Below, piece by piece: positions 54,061 through 64,000 of a DNA stretch of 64,000 bases. Source of the DNA: Tachypleus tridentatus. Its lineage: Eukaryota > Arthropoda > Merostomata > Xiphosura > Limulidae. Both the position numbers and the translations under genes were made by a program. Position 1 is the stretch's first letter. Each line of letters begins with the position of its first letter. Location: the NCBI RefSeq assembly GCF_004210375.1, contig NC_134825.1, forward strand, positions 65,215,558-65,279,557, written 5' to 3'. A model generated the notes under the pieces. The model saw nothing but the letters and a program-made list of their open reading frames with translations. It had not been told where the DNA came from and made no database searches.

Positions 54061-55400
54061 TTTATTTTTAGTTGCAATTTCAGTCTGTATTACAAATTAA
54101 AAAAAGTTTCATCAATAAATTTATGCATTTAATATCTAGTTTGAAACTCATTGATAAATTAATGTTACTGTGATCAAACTTTAATAACAGTATTAATACT
54201 TTCTAGACTGTAGACTATAGCTAGCATAATAATTTATTCTTGCCAATCTCTATATAAGGTTTGAAGTTTTGTAAGCATTGATTCCTTGTATGTATCCAAT
54301 GTTTAGTCAGTTACTTTTTGGTTAGCTCTTATTATAGCAAACTGTACAAATAAAGGAAGAGAATACTTTATTAATTTATAGTTGGATAGTGAGCACCTTG
54401 AGAGAATATTGCAGAATTATCACTTGTATGTATGGTCATATCAGAACATTTTCGTAATGTCTGTATGTGTTGAAGGTGTGAACTGCTTTTGTTGTGATGG
54501 GCTTTTCTGATCTTCTTAATTTCATTAACATAAGTACTTTCCATCAAACATTAGAATGTATCTTGTAGTTTTCAATATACGTGAAGTGGAACAATGGTGA
54601 ATCCCACTGGAGGAGATTACAGAGGTGTGTGATGCAACAAATTTGATGATTATCTTACACTTGTGACGTCATGTTATGCGAGTAGTGGCTGGTCTCCACC
54701 TCTCATGTCTTTGATCAGACCCATAATTTTGTTGTTACTGTGATTTTGTTGCTCACTTGTTTAAGAGCTAATGTTGTTGGACTTAATCTGTAATACAGTT
54801 TGTGATGATCTGTGGGGTGTGTGTTCTTAATCATTTTATTCCAGGTAAAGCTCTTCTCAATCATGATTAGTTCATCATACTCTCAAGTGAAAAAATATGT
54901 TTGTTTAATGTGAATTTGTTAATGTATTCTCATTATATCTATTATTTGACTACACAGAGATGATGCAAATGCCATTTTTACTATTTTATTTGGAATGTTT
55001 TTGAAAGATTAATATTATCCATCTGTACATTTACTTTTTGTTTATAAAAGTTTTTCTTTTTTTACTTACAGAAATTTGTAGTGGTAACTACAGAACATTT
55101 AAGATGATTTACAATGATTACAAATATCTACCAATGAGAGCAGCACTTGTTACAATATAGTGCATGATGTAATGTAGATCATTATTCTAGCCAAAGTAAA
55201 ACATAAATTTATATTACTGCATTTGTTGTATTTATGAATATTGTAAACCAATGAAGTGCTGCTAATCTATCATTATTATGTTTGATGCTAGGAACTTGCA
55301 CAATAGTCATAAAGAATAGCAAGTATAACCTAACGTTACAATCACACACTAGTATGTTGTGTATACTACAACGTTACAAAACTCAGTATTGAGTGTCAAA
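54061..55400. other. CpG-poor stretch, nothing recognised
   Basis: AT-rich with very few CG dinucleotides. No exon or repeat family was recognised. Confidence 0.5.
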
Positions 55401-56253
55401 GTACTTGCAATTATTTCAGTGCTGTGAGAGATGCAAAGTTTCTACGAAATAAATATATAAGGTTGTTATTCTAGTCTCAGAACTAACGTCTTTATCGTTT
55501 ATACAATAATAGTCCTCAATTAATAGACTTATTTAGCGCATTTCTGTAGCTTGTCTACACTACCTACTCTTTTCTAGTACGTGTTCGGGACTGTCCAGCT
55601 TCCGGTAGGGTGAAAACAACTCTCAAGTCTGAAACAGATTTGTGATTAGCATTGCGCTTCTGCTTTTGCTCTCGAAGATCATACTCTGTCTTCGGTTTAT
55701 CCGTCACTTTTTACCTTTCTGTTCGTGTTTAGGTTTTTGTATTTTTTCATGTATAACAAGTCAAAAGAGCACTTGATATTCTCCAATGTTTTTATTGTGG
55801 AAACTGGATAACACAGAATAAGAAATGATCTCGCTTAACGCATGTAAGCAATAAAAGAGAAAATTATAAAATCAGCATGAAAAATATTGAAATAGATTGT
55901 CGTTTCTATAGGAAATTCAGGGATTGTAGGGATATAGAGAACACTGGACAGTGAGCCTGGCGTTGGAGTGTTAAATAAGTTATAATACCAGTATCTCGCG
56001 TTTTAACACTAGAACCGTACATTCAGTATTATTTTAAAGCTTCCTATTATAGCTAGATTTAAGATGATTAAAAGCTAGAAATGATCTAACACTAGCCATG
56101 CAGTTAATCCATACTTTTTTGAAAGGATTGAACACAAACTTAGTACCAGGTTATTTCTAGGTGTTTAGTGAAACTGACATTTAACAATTTAAAGAAAGAA
56201 CAAATCAAATAAGTTTCAGTATTCTACTAGTTTCACCATGATTAACATTAATA
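55401..56253. other. Intergenic with renewed CpG content
   Basis: CpG becomes common again from about 55.48 kb (for example 55570-55700). This could mark the edge of a methylated domain or a promoter. No gene was recognised. Confidence 0.4.
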
Positions 56254-56492
56254 CAGGGTGTTCTGAAAGTCACTGTGCACTTATATATTTATTAACAGAC
56301 ATGTTTCAATATAGAATACAGGAGGTAAATAAGAATAACAATTATAAACAATGTTGAAAGTGACCTCCGTTGACATCAATACAGACCTCGGTCCTTCTTA
56401 TTTTGTTTCTAAACACCACTACAGTTGCTGGCTTGAAATATACCGAATAAAATATGATTACAAAACTGCACAGTGACTTTCTGAACACCCTG
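56254..56492. mobile_element. Mariner-like MITE
   Basis: Terminal inverted repeats of about 26 bp start cagggtgttctgaaagtcac and end gtgactttctgaacaccctg. They are flanked by TA at 56252-56253 and 56493-56494. The 239-bp interior has no transposase frame. Confidence 0.92.
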
Positions 56493-57551
56493 TATTAGAT
56501 ATTGGTTAGTGTTTGCTATTTAAACTAAAATGTTAGATCTGTTTTTTTTTTCTTAAATCGTCACACCACAAGCACATGGATAAACACGCATCTGAAGGTT
56601 ATTTTGAATAGGGTAAATTGTTGTTGTTTCGGAATTCTCATATTATATTAATGAAATGTGAATTAACACAGAATTTATTTAAAAACATTCTTAAGTGGAA
56701 CTGTACATAAGTCAGTTTAACTAAAATAGTGAACATTAAATGATAACAGATAAAATCATTCTCTTAACTGTACAGATAACAACTTTCAGGATAATGTGTT
56801 ATTATTTGAAAGTAGAATAACGAAAGAAATTATGTACGGTGTACGGTAAATTTTGCTGTGTACAACTTACGAAAGTTTTTCTGTGTTCGTTATTGAATAT
56901 TCTAAACGTCTCTTATACCCTTCGCTTCTAGGTAATCGTGAATTTTTTATGTGCACAATTATTAGTTTCACTGTTCCCATTCACTACCAACGTCATAACC
57001 CATGTTGCAGTCAGTACGTGAACGTTAACGAATCAACCATTTGTCACATCGGTAGTGTTGCTTCACGTTACAGATGCGTGACTGTGGACACGTGCGTTAT
57101 GTCAGGTGAATCTGTTGTTATTTTTTTCAATGGCGGGCACAGACTAATTTTTATGGATGTCCCGCAAAATAGATATACAGGAAAATGTTTATAGTGCTTC
57201 ATGAAAGGATAAGAATGTTTAAAGCTTACAATTTTTAGAAATAATGGATATTATTTACAGTTATTTACACCAGCATTAGTATAAGCTATACCGTATTAGA
57301 CGATGTTCAGTGATATTAGGTTTTGCATGACTGAAACATATATTTATAATAGGCTATCATAAATTTGGCAGTTGATATTTTTCATTTTTTTTATCCCACG
57401 CTTTTCAAAATTCAACCAGTTTTGTATTCTCTAACAAAATATATGCATATTGGTTGAACGCTGCTGGTTTAAATATTGTTCAAATTAGTTTGTTTTTTCC
57501 CTAAGGTTTACGAAGTAAAAACATTTCAATTATAAAATAACAACTTAAACA
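56493..57551 (+). other. Intergenic with a 113-codon open frame of doubtful status
   Basis: The frame at 56853-57194 is Cys-rich but has no recognisable domain, signal or splice context. Confidence 0.35.
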
Positions 57552-57770
57552 TCTGTGGCCAGATAATGAACTGTAGTTAGTGTGAAGTTGAAGGTTCATG
57601 GTTTGCGTTCCGCTACCGCAAAATCACGCTGCGCACTTTACGAGTATAGATGCGATATAAGAGTGACAGTCAAATACCACTAATCGATTAGAGTAGCCTA
57701 AGAGTAGGTGGTGAGTGTTGTTGGAAAGCTTTTCTTTCTCTGGTCTATCCGTTAAAAATTAAGGGGTTTG
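57552..57770 (+). mobile_element. Divergent third SINE family
   Basis: The head tggccagataatgaactgta and B-box-like ggttcatggtttgcgttcc are followed by gtgacagtcaaataccacta and gagtagcctaagagtaggtg. The latter is the diverged central body of the Thr SINE. Confidence 0.6.
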
Positions 57771-58073
57771 GTTTAGTCAACTAAATATATAATAAATAAA
57801 AGAAATGAAAGAATCGAAGTTGTTTTTTAGTACATTTACCAACAATGTTTCACTATAATAGTTTGTGCAAATATTCGAAATAAACAAAATCTGAAAATGA
57901 GAAAAGTAAGTATTTTTTACGAGAGAAACCCTGATTAGAACAACACAGAATTAGGTGTTTGGACAGTTGGATTTGGTATCACATATAAAACGAAGTTCAT
58001 GTATAGCGGAAGATGGTCCTTGTCATTTGAATCTACGTTTCTGTAGGTCATTAACTATTCATTGGCTGATAAC

Positions 58074-58548
58074 ACTATGTAAATTTTTGTTCCTGGATAG
58101 TATGTGTTATTTCTTAACTGCTTGTGTTGTAAAGGCACACAAAATGGCCATTATACCCTTCAGACTTTGCTTTTGTGACATGGATAATGAAATTTAGAAA
58201 TTGACCTGTTTTCTATGTAAAAACGGACAAATTTGCACATTTTCATTTACATAAGATCTTAATAAAACAACATATGAATCAAGATTTACATGCATTTATA
58301 CTGAAGTTATACAAAAATGTTTTGAAGTGAGTAGTTTTTCGAGATTTGCGACAGTAATGTAAATCACTTTCACATATCAGCCCCCAAATATAGTCTTCCA
58401 TCATGTTTTCATTATACGCTCCCAGGTCACAAAAGCAAAGTTTGAAGAGAAAAATAGGTCTTTTCCATTTACTTTATGGATAAGCAATTGGGAAATAACA
58501 CTTTCTGCCCAGGAACAAGAAAAAGTAAAACTTTTGTTACATAATGTA
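58074..58548. repeat. Diverged inverted repeat pair
   Basis: 58074-58195 and 58408-58548 are similar in opposite orientation. Shared words include gttcctgg, gtgttattt, aactttgcttttgtgacc (in one arm) and its complement ggtcacaaaagcaaag. Both may be copies of one unidentified element. Confidence 0.5.
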
Positions 58549-59505
58549 ATTATCGATAAATAGATTGCGTTGCAGTTCTACAAATACATTAAAACAGTAG
58601 AAATATATTTTACTGACACTAAAGAACTAAAGATATACATCTGTTATATTTTCTTTATTATTTGGTGAAATAATAATTTTATGTGCGAGGCTTCAAAAAT
58701 ATATTTATTTGGCTTGGAAAAATTATTCTACTGTGTTAAGTTGTAATAGTGGTTACTAGTATGTGGAGTTAAGAGGGTAAATTACTTTGTATAAATTACA
58801 GTTTTACATTTGAATGGAACGCTAGTTTGATCGTAATTAATATTAAATTCTTATCAAGGCAAGATACCTGTATAGATCAGGTTAGAATGCACTGTTTTTC
58901 AGTTGGGTGCTTTCACTTTTAATTGTATATATCTCACAAAATTCGATCAGTTTATGAGAGTTATGTTAGTCCTCAACCAGCTAAGCTAATAATGTAAACT
59001 AATCCGCATAATGAAAAAGTGTATATAATATTACATTTGGAAAAAAATAAAATTATAGATTTCTGGCCATTACTATTAATGAAAATAATATTAAAGAAAG
59101 AACGTAGTACAGATTGCTTATTGTTTACGTATGTTCGTCTGCATCCTTATATCTTTGTGTAATTACAAAACTGACTTTAATTATTTTTATGTTTGACTAG
59201 TGAGAATATAGAAGACCTCACCTTAGGAGTATTAACAACTATAGATAAATATCAACAAACGACACGTGTGTGTCTTTTCTCACCAATGTACAATTGAAAA
59301 ACACAAGATACTGAATATAAACTTGGAATGTGGGTAAGTACCTGAAAGGAGTTTGTATGAGATGTACAATTACTAGGTTACAACCTAGTTGTTATTTTTT
59401 GTCTAAATATCATTTTGCTTGCTTTTTTTATGTTTAATGGTATTGTAACAATAAGATATGAATAGAAGATTACCAATATTTGTAATGCAATTTATGGATT
59501 TACTG
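58549..59505. other. Intergenic, nothing recognised
   Basis: AT-rich. No gene. Confidence 0.5.
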
Positions 59506-59506
59506 T

Positions 59507-59766
59507 TGGCATGGGCAAGTAGTTAAGGCACTCGACTCGTAATCTAAGGCTCGGAGATTTGAATTCCCGTCACACCAGACATGCTTACCCTTTGTGTCAT
59601 GGGGGCATTATAATGTTACGGTCAATCCCACTATTCTTTGGTAAAAGAGTAACCCAAGAGTTGGCGGTGGGCCGTGATGACTATTTGCCTTCCCTCTAGT
59701 TTTACACGGCTAGCGCAGATAGCCCTTGTGTAGCTTTGCGCGAAATTCAAAACAAATCAAACCAAT
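59507..59766 (+). mobile_element. tRNA-Thr-like SINE
   Basis: ggcatgggcaagtagttaag head, actcgtaatc loop, body with a deletion before ggctagcgcagatag, and normal tail. Confidence 0.9.
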
Positions 59767-59916
59767 TTGTCTTAGTTAAAAGCAACAAAAATAAGAATGA
59801 TTTTGCCATTGAAATATCTCGTTGTCTGTTAGAAGTGAACAGTTTATAAAAATCAGTTTTATAGTATAATGTAATGAAAGCATATTTCTTATTCGCTTTA
59901 AATACAAACGTGTAGA

Positions 59917-60154
59917 CCTGGCATGGCGAGGTGGTTACGATGTTTTACTCGTCACCTAAGGGTCGCAATTCGAATCCCCATTACGTTATAATGTTATGGT
60001 CAATCCCACTAGTCGTTGGTAAAAGAGTAGCTCAGAGTTTGCGGTGGGTGGTGATGACTAGCTGCTTTCCCTCTAGTCTTTCACTGCTAAATTAGGGACG
60101 GCTAACGCAGATAGCACTCGTGTAGCTTTGCGCGAAATTCAAACCAAACCAAAC
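59917..60154 (+). mobile_element. tRNA-Thr-like SINE with a head deletion
   Basis: cctggcatggcgaggtggtt head and ttcgaatcccc B box. The segment between head and cgttataatg is missing. Body and tail are intact. Confidence 0.9.
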
Positions 60155-60412
60155 TTATCAAAGCTCTTATTATGATTTATGGTATTTTTTTTTATAAAGT
60201 TAAACATCTGTCATGGTAAACTATAGCTTTCTGTAGCTTGATACTTTCTGATACCCTTTGTACTACTGTATGCAACTTTTACCTGTTTCAGTTACAAAAT
60301 AAAAAGGTTTATGATATTTACAACCCGTGTTTCGAAGACTGAATTGATATACTGTTTTCATGTGTAACTCTTCCTTTATTTGTGGTTTGCGATAGAAATC
60401 TCGAGCTGCATT

Positions 60413-60739
60413 GTTTGTTTGTTTGTTTGTTAAATTTAGCGCAAAGCTCATCAAGTAATTTAGAAGTCATAAATTAGAAGGATATGTGTATGTGTTTTTC
60501 TTATAGCAAAGCCACATCAGGCAATTGCTGTGTCCACCAAGGGGAATCGAAGTGTTACCGTTGTACCAGCGGTGGACAGATTAGAAGGAACGAAGCTAGT
60601 CAACATTACCTGCCACCAATGGGATCGATCGTAATATCATAATGCCCTTACGACTAAAAGAACGAGCATTTTCGGTGACGAGATTCGAACTCACCGAATG
60701 CAGATTACCAGTCAAGTGCCTTAGTACCATGTCATATTA
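60413..60739 (-). mobile_element. Decayed tRNA-Thr-like SINE split by a nested SINE
   Basis: The tail at 60413-60450 (TTTG repeats, tttagcgcaaagct) and the body and head at 60590-60739 (aacgaagctagtcaacatt, gagattcgaactcaccg) are separated by an insertion. Confidence 0.8.
60483..60579 (-). mobile_element. tRNA-Val-like SINE nested in the Thr SINE
   Basis: A 10-bp target-site duplication, attagaagga, lies at 60473-60482 and 60580-60589. The middle of the copy (CCTGATTTTAGCG part) is deleted. Confidence 0.9.
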
Positions 60740-62152
60740 GATATTTCAACGTTTGAGTGCTGGTTTTGATTAATAATTTGTTCTGCATTCGTTGTTTCTG
60801 TCTATGCGAACAAAAAAAATTAAAATTAACCAACACTAAATGTAAAGTTTATTTTTCTTTTGATTATTTAGCATATAACGCATGATAAACAGACCCTCCA
60901 AGATATAACAATACCTGCCATTTTCTCAAGCAATGTAAGAGCCCAGAACAACGAGATTCCATTGTGACTTGATATTTTTGGAATGTTTGGGTGGAGTTTA
61001 TTTTGGATCAGATGTATTCATTCATGTTACTAAACAGATAAGGGGCGTTTTTAACAGCTTCCATAATAATAAAACTGTGTTCGAAGTACAGTTAATTGTT
61101 TTATTTGTAGAGTTCATTCCACGCCAATAATTATTTTGTATGTCTGTCTGTGACGAAATAATATATATGACAAGAAGACTGACAGCAAATAATTTACCTT
61201 TGTTTGCTGTATTCAGAATCTTTCCTTTCGTACAATTGTGATTTAATCACTTAATGACAAAAAAACATACGAGTTTCATACCGATATATCGCTGAAAATC
61301 GTGAAAAGTGGTGTTTATAATTCTGCCTGAACTGTAACTAACCTTTTATTTTTATGATTTATTTGATATTTTAGAGACAAAAATAACCAATGATGTTTAT
61401 ACTCTGTTATAGACGTTACCTTTTGTGAAGTTTCAGTTCGCTTACATTCAACAATTTTATCTTATAAGGAATCTTAGCAAGGCATGTATGTATTATTACA
61501 ACAGTATTATTATACAACTGACAAGTCACGTAGTTTTGCACAACGTTCACGATTTGATTTCGTGCCTAATACTGGTTGCTTCGCTTTTTCTATTTAAAAA
61601 ATTCTATAAAAAAAATGGAAAAGGTGCTTTGAAACAGTTGAGTATGTTAAAGATTTGTTGTTCAGAAGTCACGCCATGTAGATTCTGTTTGATATCGATC
61701 CATGTTTGTTACTTCCTTTTCGAATTTCCAAACATTTCCTAGAAATGATGTGCAAGTATGTTATGAAAACGAGTTAAATGTATTTTAAATTACAAGTCTC
61801 CCTTTCTCACTCTTCTGGTCTGTGTAACATGTATACCATCAGACTAAAATGCTTTTCATAAACTCATTGTTGAACAAAAAACGACTTCGAATTTAAGAAA
61901 AATAAAGAAGTGATGTAGCTTATTATTATTATTAGTTGATATGGCTGTAATTATAAATGTGATCCATGAGTTGTGTGTTTGTGACTCGATCACAAAGTGT
62001 ATTGAAGTTCATGGTTCCCCTCATGCTCTTCTTTGGCAGGTCGAAAAAATGATCGACTCTTGTTGTCCTTCTGAAAATAAGACTGTTCGAAATCATTTTG
62101 ATTTTTAGCAAGTATTTTGCGCATATTCTTTGACTATTGGTTATATGCACGT
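60740..62152. other. Intergenic, nothing recognised
   Basis: A 105-codon frame at 61425-61742 is hydrophobic but has no recognisable domain. The rest is AT-rich. Confidence 0.45.
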
Positions 62153-62164
62153 TCCAAGAACCCT

Positions 62165-62433
62165 GGCCTAGTGCGTTAAGGCGTGCGCTTCGTAATCTGA
62201 GGGTCGCGGGTTCGCGCCCCAGTCGCGCCAAACATGCTCGCCGTCCCAGCCGTGGGGGCGTTATAATGTGACGGTCAATCCCACTTTTCGTTGGTAAAAG
62301 AGTAGCTCAAGAGTTGGCGGTGGGTGGTGATGACTAGCTGCCTTCCCTCTAGTCTTACACTGCTAAATTAGGGACGGCTAGCACAGATAGCCATCGAGTA
62401 GCTTTGTGCGAAATTCCAAAACAAACAAACAAA
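62165..62433 (+). mobile_element. tRNA-Thr-like SINE, CG-rich subfamily
   Basis: A perfect 12-bp target-site duplication, tccaagaaccct, lies at 62153-62164 and 62434-62445. It has the subfamily features gcgttaaggcgtgcg, ttcgcgccccagtcgcgcc and ccgtcccagccg. The tail is (AAAC)n. Confidence 0.95.
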
Positions 62434-62445
62434 TCCAAGAACCCT

Positions 62446-63033
62446 ACCTCCATATGGAATAGGCTCACCTTTTGGGGTCAGTGTTTTTATACCCAGGCAA
62501 CTGTGCAAACTTTTGGATAGTTTCTTAGGAAGTAGAGAAGTACCTATTCTACTTTACACTACAATCAAATGTTTTTTATGGTCCAACTTTTTAACGAGCA
62601 GTTGTATATTTATTTATATTTTTTTAAATGTTGTACGTTTTATCCATTTTCTCGAAAAGACTGCGAAATATCTATCTACAGAGGAAGGACAGTCTAGATT
62701 TTTCTCATAAAATTCAAACTCTTTATGTGCGCCACTGTGAGGTGAAAATAGGAAATAAAGTTGCTGTATTTAGATAAATCTCTTCTAGGTACGCCTATCT
62801 TAAAAGTAACAGACGCGGATCTTTGATACAGTATGGATTATTGAAGCCGAAAAACCTTTAATACACACAGCATGTCAATTAATTAAAATATGATAATATC
62901 AACATATTTCAATTATTTTCATTTAACTAATTCATACACTCGTTTCGGTGGATGAATATTTTTATTAATATCCTGCTAACGAAGTTTCTTTTTGTCTTTA
63001 GCAAGTGACTTCTAATTATTCTATTTATGTTAT
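62446..63033. other. Intergenic, nothing recognised
   Basis: AT-rich. No gene. Confidence 0.5.
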
Positions 63034-63156
63034 GTGTGTGTTTGTTTTCGTATAGCAAAGCCACATCGGGCTATCTGCTGTGTACACCGAGGGGAATCGA
63101 ACCCCTGATTTTAGCGTTGTAAATCCGTAGACTTACCGCTGTACCAGCTGGAGACT
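63034..63156 (-). mobile_element. tRNA-Val-like SINE, well preserved
   Basis: tatagcaaagccacatcggg tail, gaggggaatcgaacccctga B box, gtaaatccgtagacttacc, and ctgtaccagctggag head. Confidence 0.92.
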
Positions 63157-63270
63157 TCTACTTATGGGCAGGTATGTTCTGATTGTACAATGTGCATTCC
63201 GGAAATGCACGTAAAAAGAGTGATAAAAATGTCCTAATGAGTGAAAAAAAAACCCTCTGTAGAAAGTGTT

Positions 63271-63400
63271 CCCCAGTGGCTCAACGATAAGTCTGCGGAA
63301 TTATAACGTTAGAAGTTGGATTTTAGATACCCAAGATAGGCACATTACAAGGGGCCCATTGTGTAGCTTTGTGCTTAGTTACAAAAAAAAACCAAAAAAC
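63271..63400 (+). mobile_element. tRNA-Val-like SINE, long-tail subtype
   Basis: ccccagtggctcaacgataa head, decayed middle, and the tail gtgtagctttgtgcttagtt with an A-rich end. Confidence 0.85.
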
Positions 63401-63650
63401 TGTTTCAGGTATTTTCAAACTGTGAGTCACGACAACTTGTGGGTCGCAAAAAATTGTTTGGAACTTGGAAATATGCAAAAAAAACTCACATAAATACTGT
63501 TATTGGGATTACGGCCGTAAATATCCGTAACAGCAAGGACACCTAACTGCTACATTATTACTTCTTTTATACATTTCCTAGTTAGATTGGTACACTAGTG
63601 CAGTGTTTATTGTATTTGAAGCTTGCTTATTGGAATTTACTGATACAGTT

Positions 63651-63914
63651 TTTAATCTTGCACAAAGCTACACGATGGCTATCTGTGCTAGCCGTCCCTA
63701 ATTTAGCAGTGTAAGACAAGAGGGAAGGCAGCTAGTCATCACCACCCACCGCAAACTTTTGGGCTACTCTTTTAACAACGTATAGTGGAATTGACCGTCA
63801 TATTATGACGCCCCCACGGCTGAAAGAGCAAGCATGTTTGGTGTGACAGGGATTCGAACACGCGACCCTCAGAATACGAGTCGAGTGCCTTAACCACCTG
63901 GCCATGCCGGGCCC
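63651..63914 (-). mobile_element. tRNA-Thr-like SINE, full length
   Basis: Tail, body and head to gccatgccgggcc. It is moderately diverged. Confidence 0.93.
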
Positions 63915-64000
63915 CTAAAAGAGTTGCTTTACTTGTAATTGTGCTGCATGCTCCCTCCTTTCCATGTTTTTAAGTATCCTACAAATAGCACTTGTTCTCT

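Noticed and set aside
56853-57194. 113-codon open frame as a secreted or Cys-rich protein gene
   Set aside because: No recognisable family, no signal peptide and no splice sites. Length alone is weak evidence in AT-rich DNA.
61425-61742. 105-codon hydrophobic open frame
   Set aside because: It has Lys/Phe/Ile composition typical of random AT-rich translation and no motif.

Overview
The window is animal nuclear DNA. It is AT-rich, holds a gene split into exons by GT-AG introns, and is full of tRNA-derived SINEs with target-site duplications and decayed Tc1/mariner, hAT, CR1-like and Gypsy-like remains. No prokaryotic operon, CRISPR array or intact tRNA gene was seen. The dominant SINE has a tRNA-Thr(CGT)-like head. 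From memory I associate it with chelicerates, most likely horseshoe crabs, but I could not check this.

The one gene I can reconstruct fully is TMX1, the thioredoxin-related transmembrane protein 1. It has eight coding exons on the + strand between 21986 and 35945. They join in frame to 279 codons: a signal peptide, a thioredoxin domain with a CPAC active site, one membrane span and an acidic tail. Intron 1 carries a decayed CR1-like LINE and intron 6 a SINE. A decayed DUF4371/hAT-type transposase lies tail-to-tail just beyond the 3' end.

Layout: 1-21.9 kb is intergenic, with SINEs, a Gypsy-like gag remnant (about 5.2-5.8 kb), one copy of a 620-bp repeat (10.4-11.0 kb), and a TCAC-rich decayed satellite (14.9-17.6 kb) that contains an internally deleted Tc1 element and a 12-unit, 45-bp minisatellite. 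22-36 kb is TMX1. 36.3-40.9 kb holds the hAT remnant and a perfect 64-bp inverted repeat. 40.9-49.2 kb is a dense SINE cluster with a truncated LINE copy, a DDE-transposase remnant, the second 620-bp repeat and one orphan exon candidate. 51-55.4 kb is CpG-poor and holds a CR1-like LINE 3' end, a Tc1-like remnant and a decayed 28S rRNA fragment. 55.4-64 kb is intergenic with a MITE and more SINEs.

The main cross-scale observation is CpG decay. The SINE inside TMX1 and the 28S fragment have lost most CpGs by CG-to-TG/CA changes, while most SINE copies elsewhere keep many of theirs. This fits mosaic, gene-body-type germline methylation. It also hints that 51-55.4 kb lies, or once lay, inside a methylated transcription unit that I cannot otherwise see.
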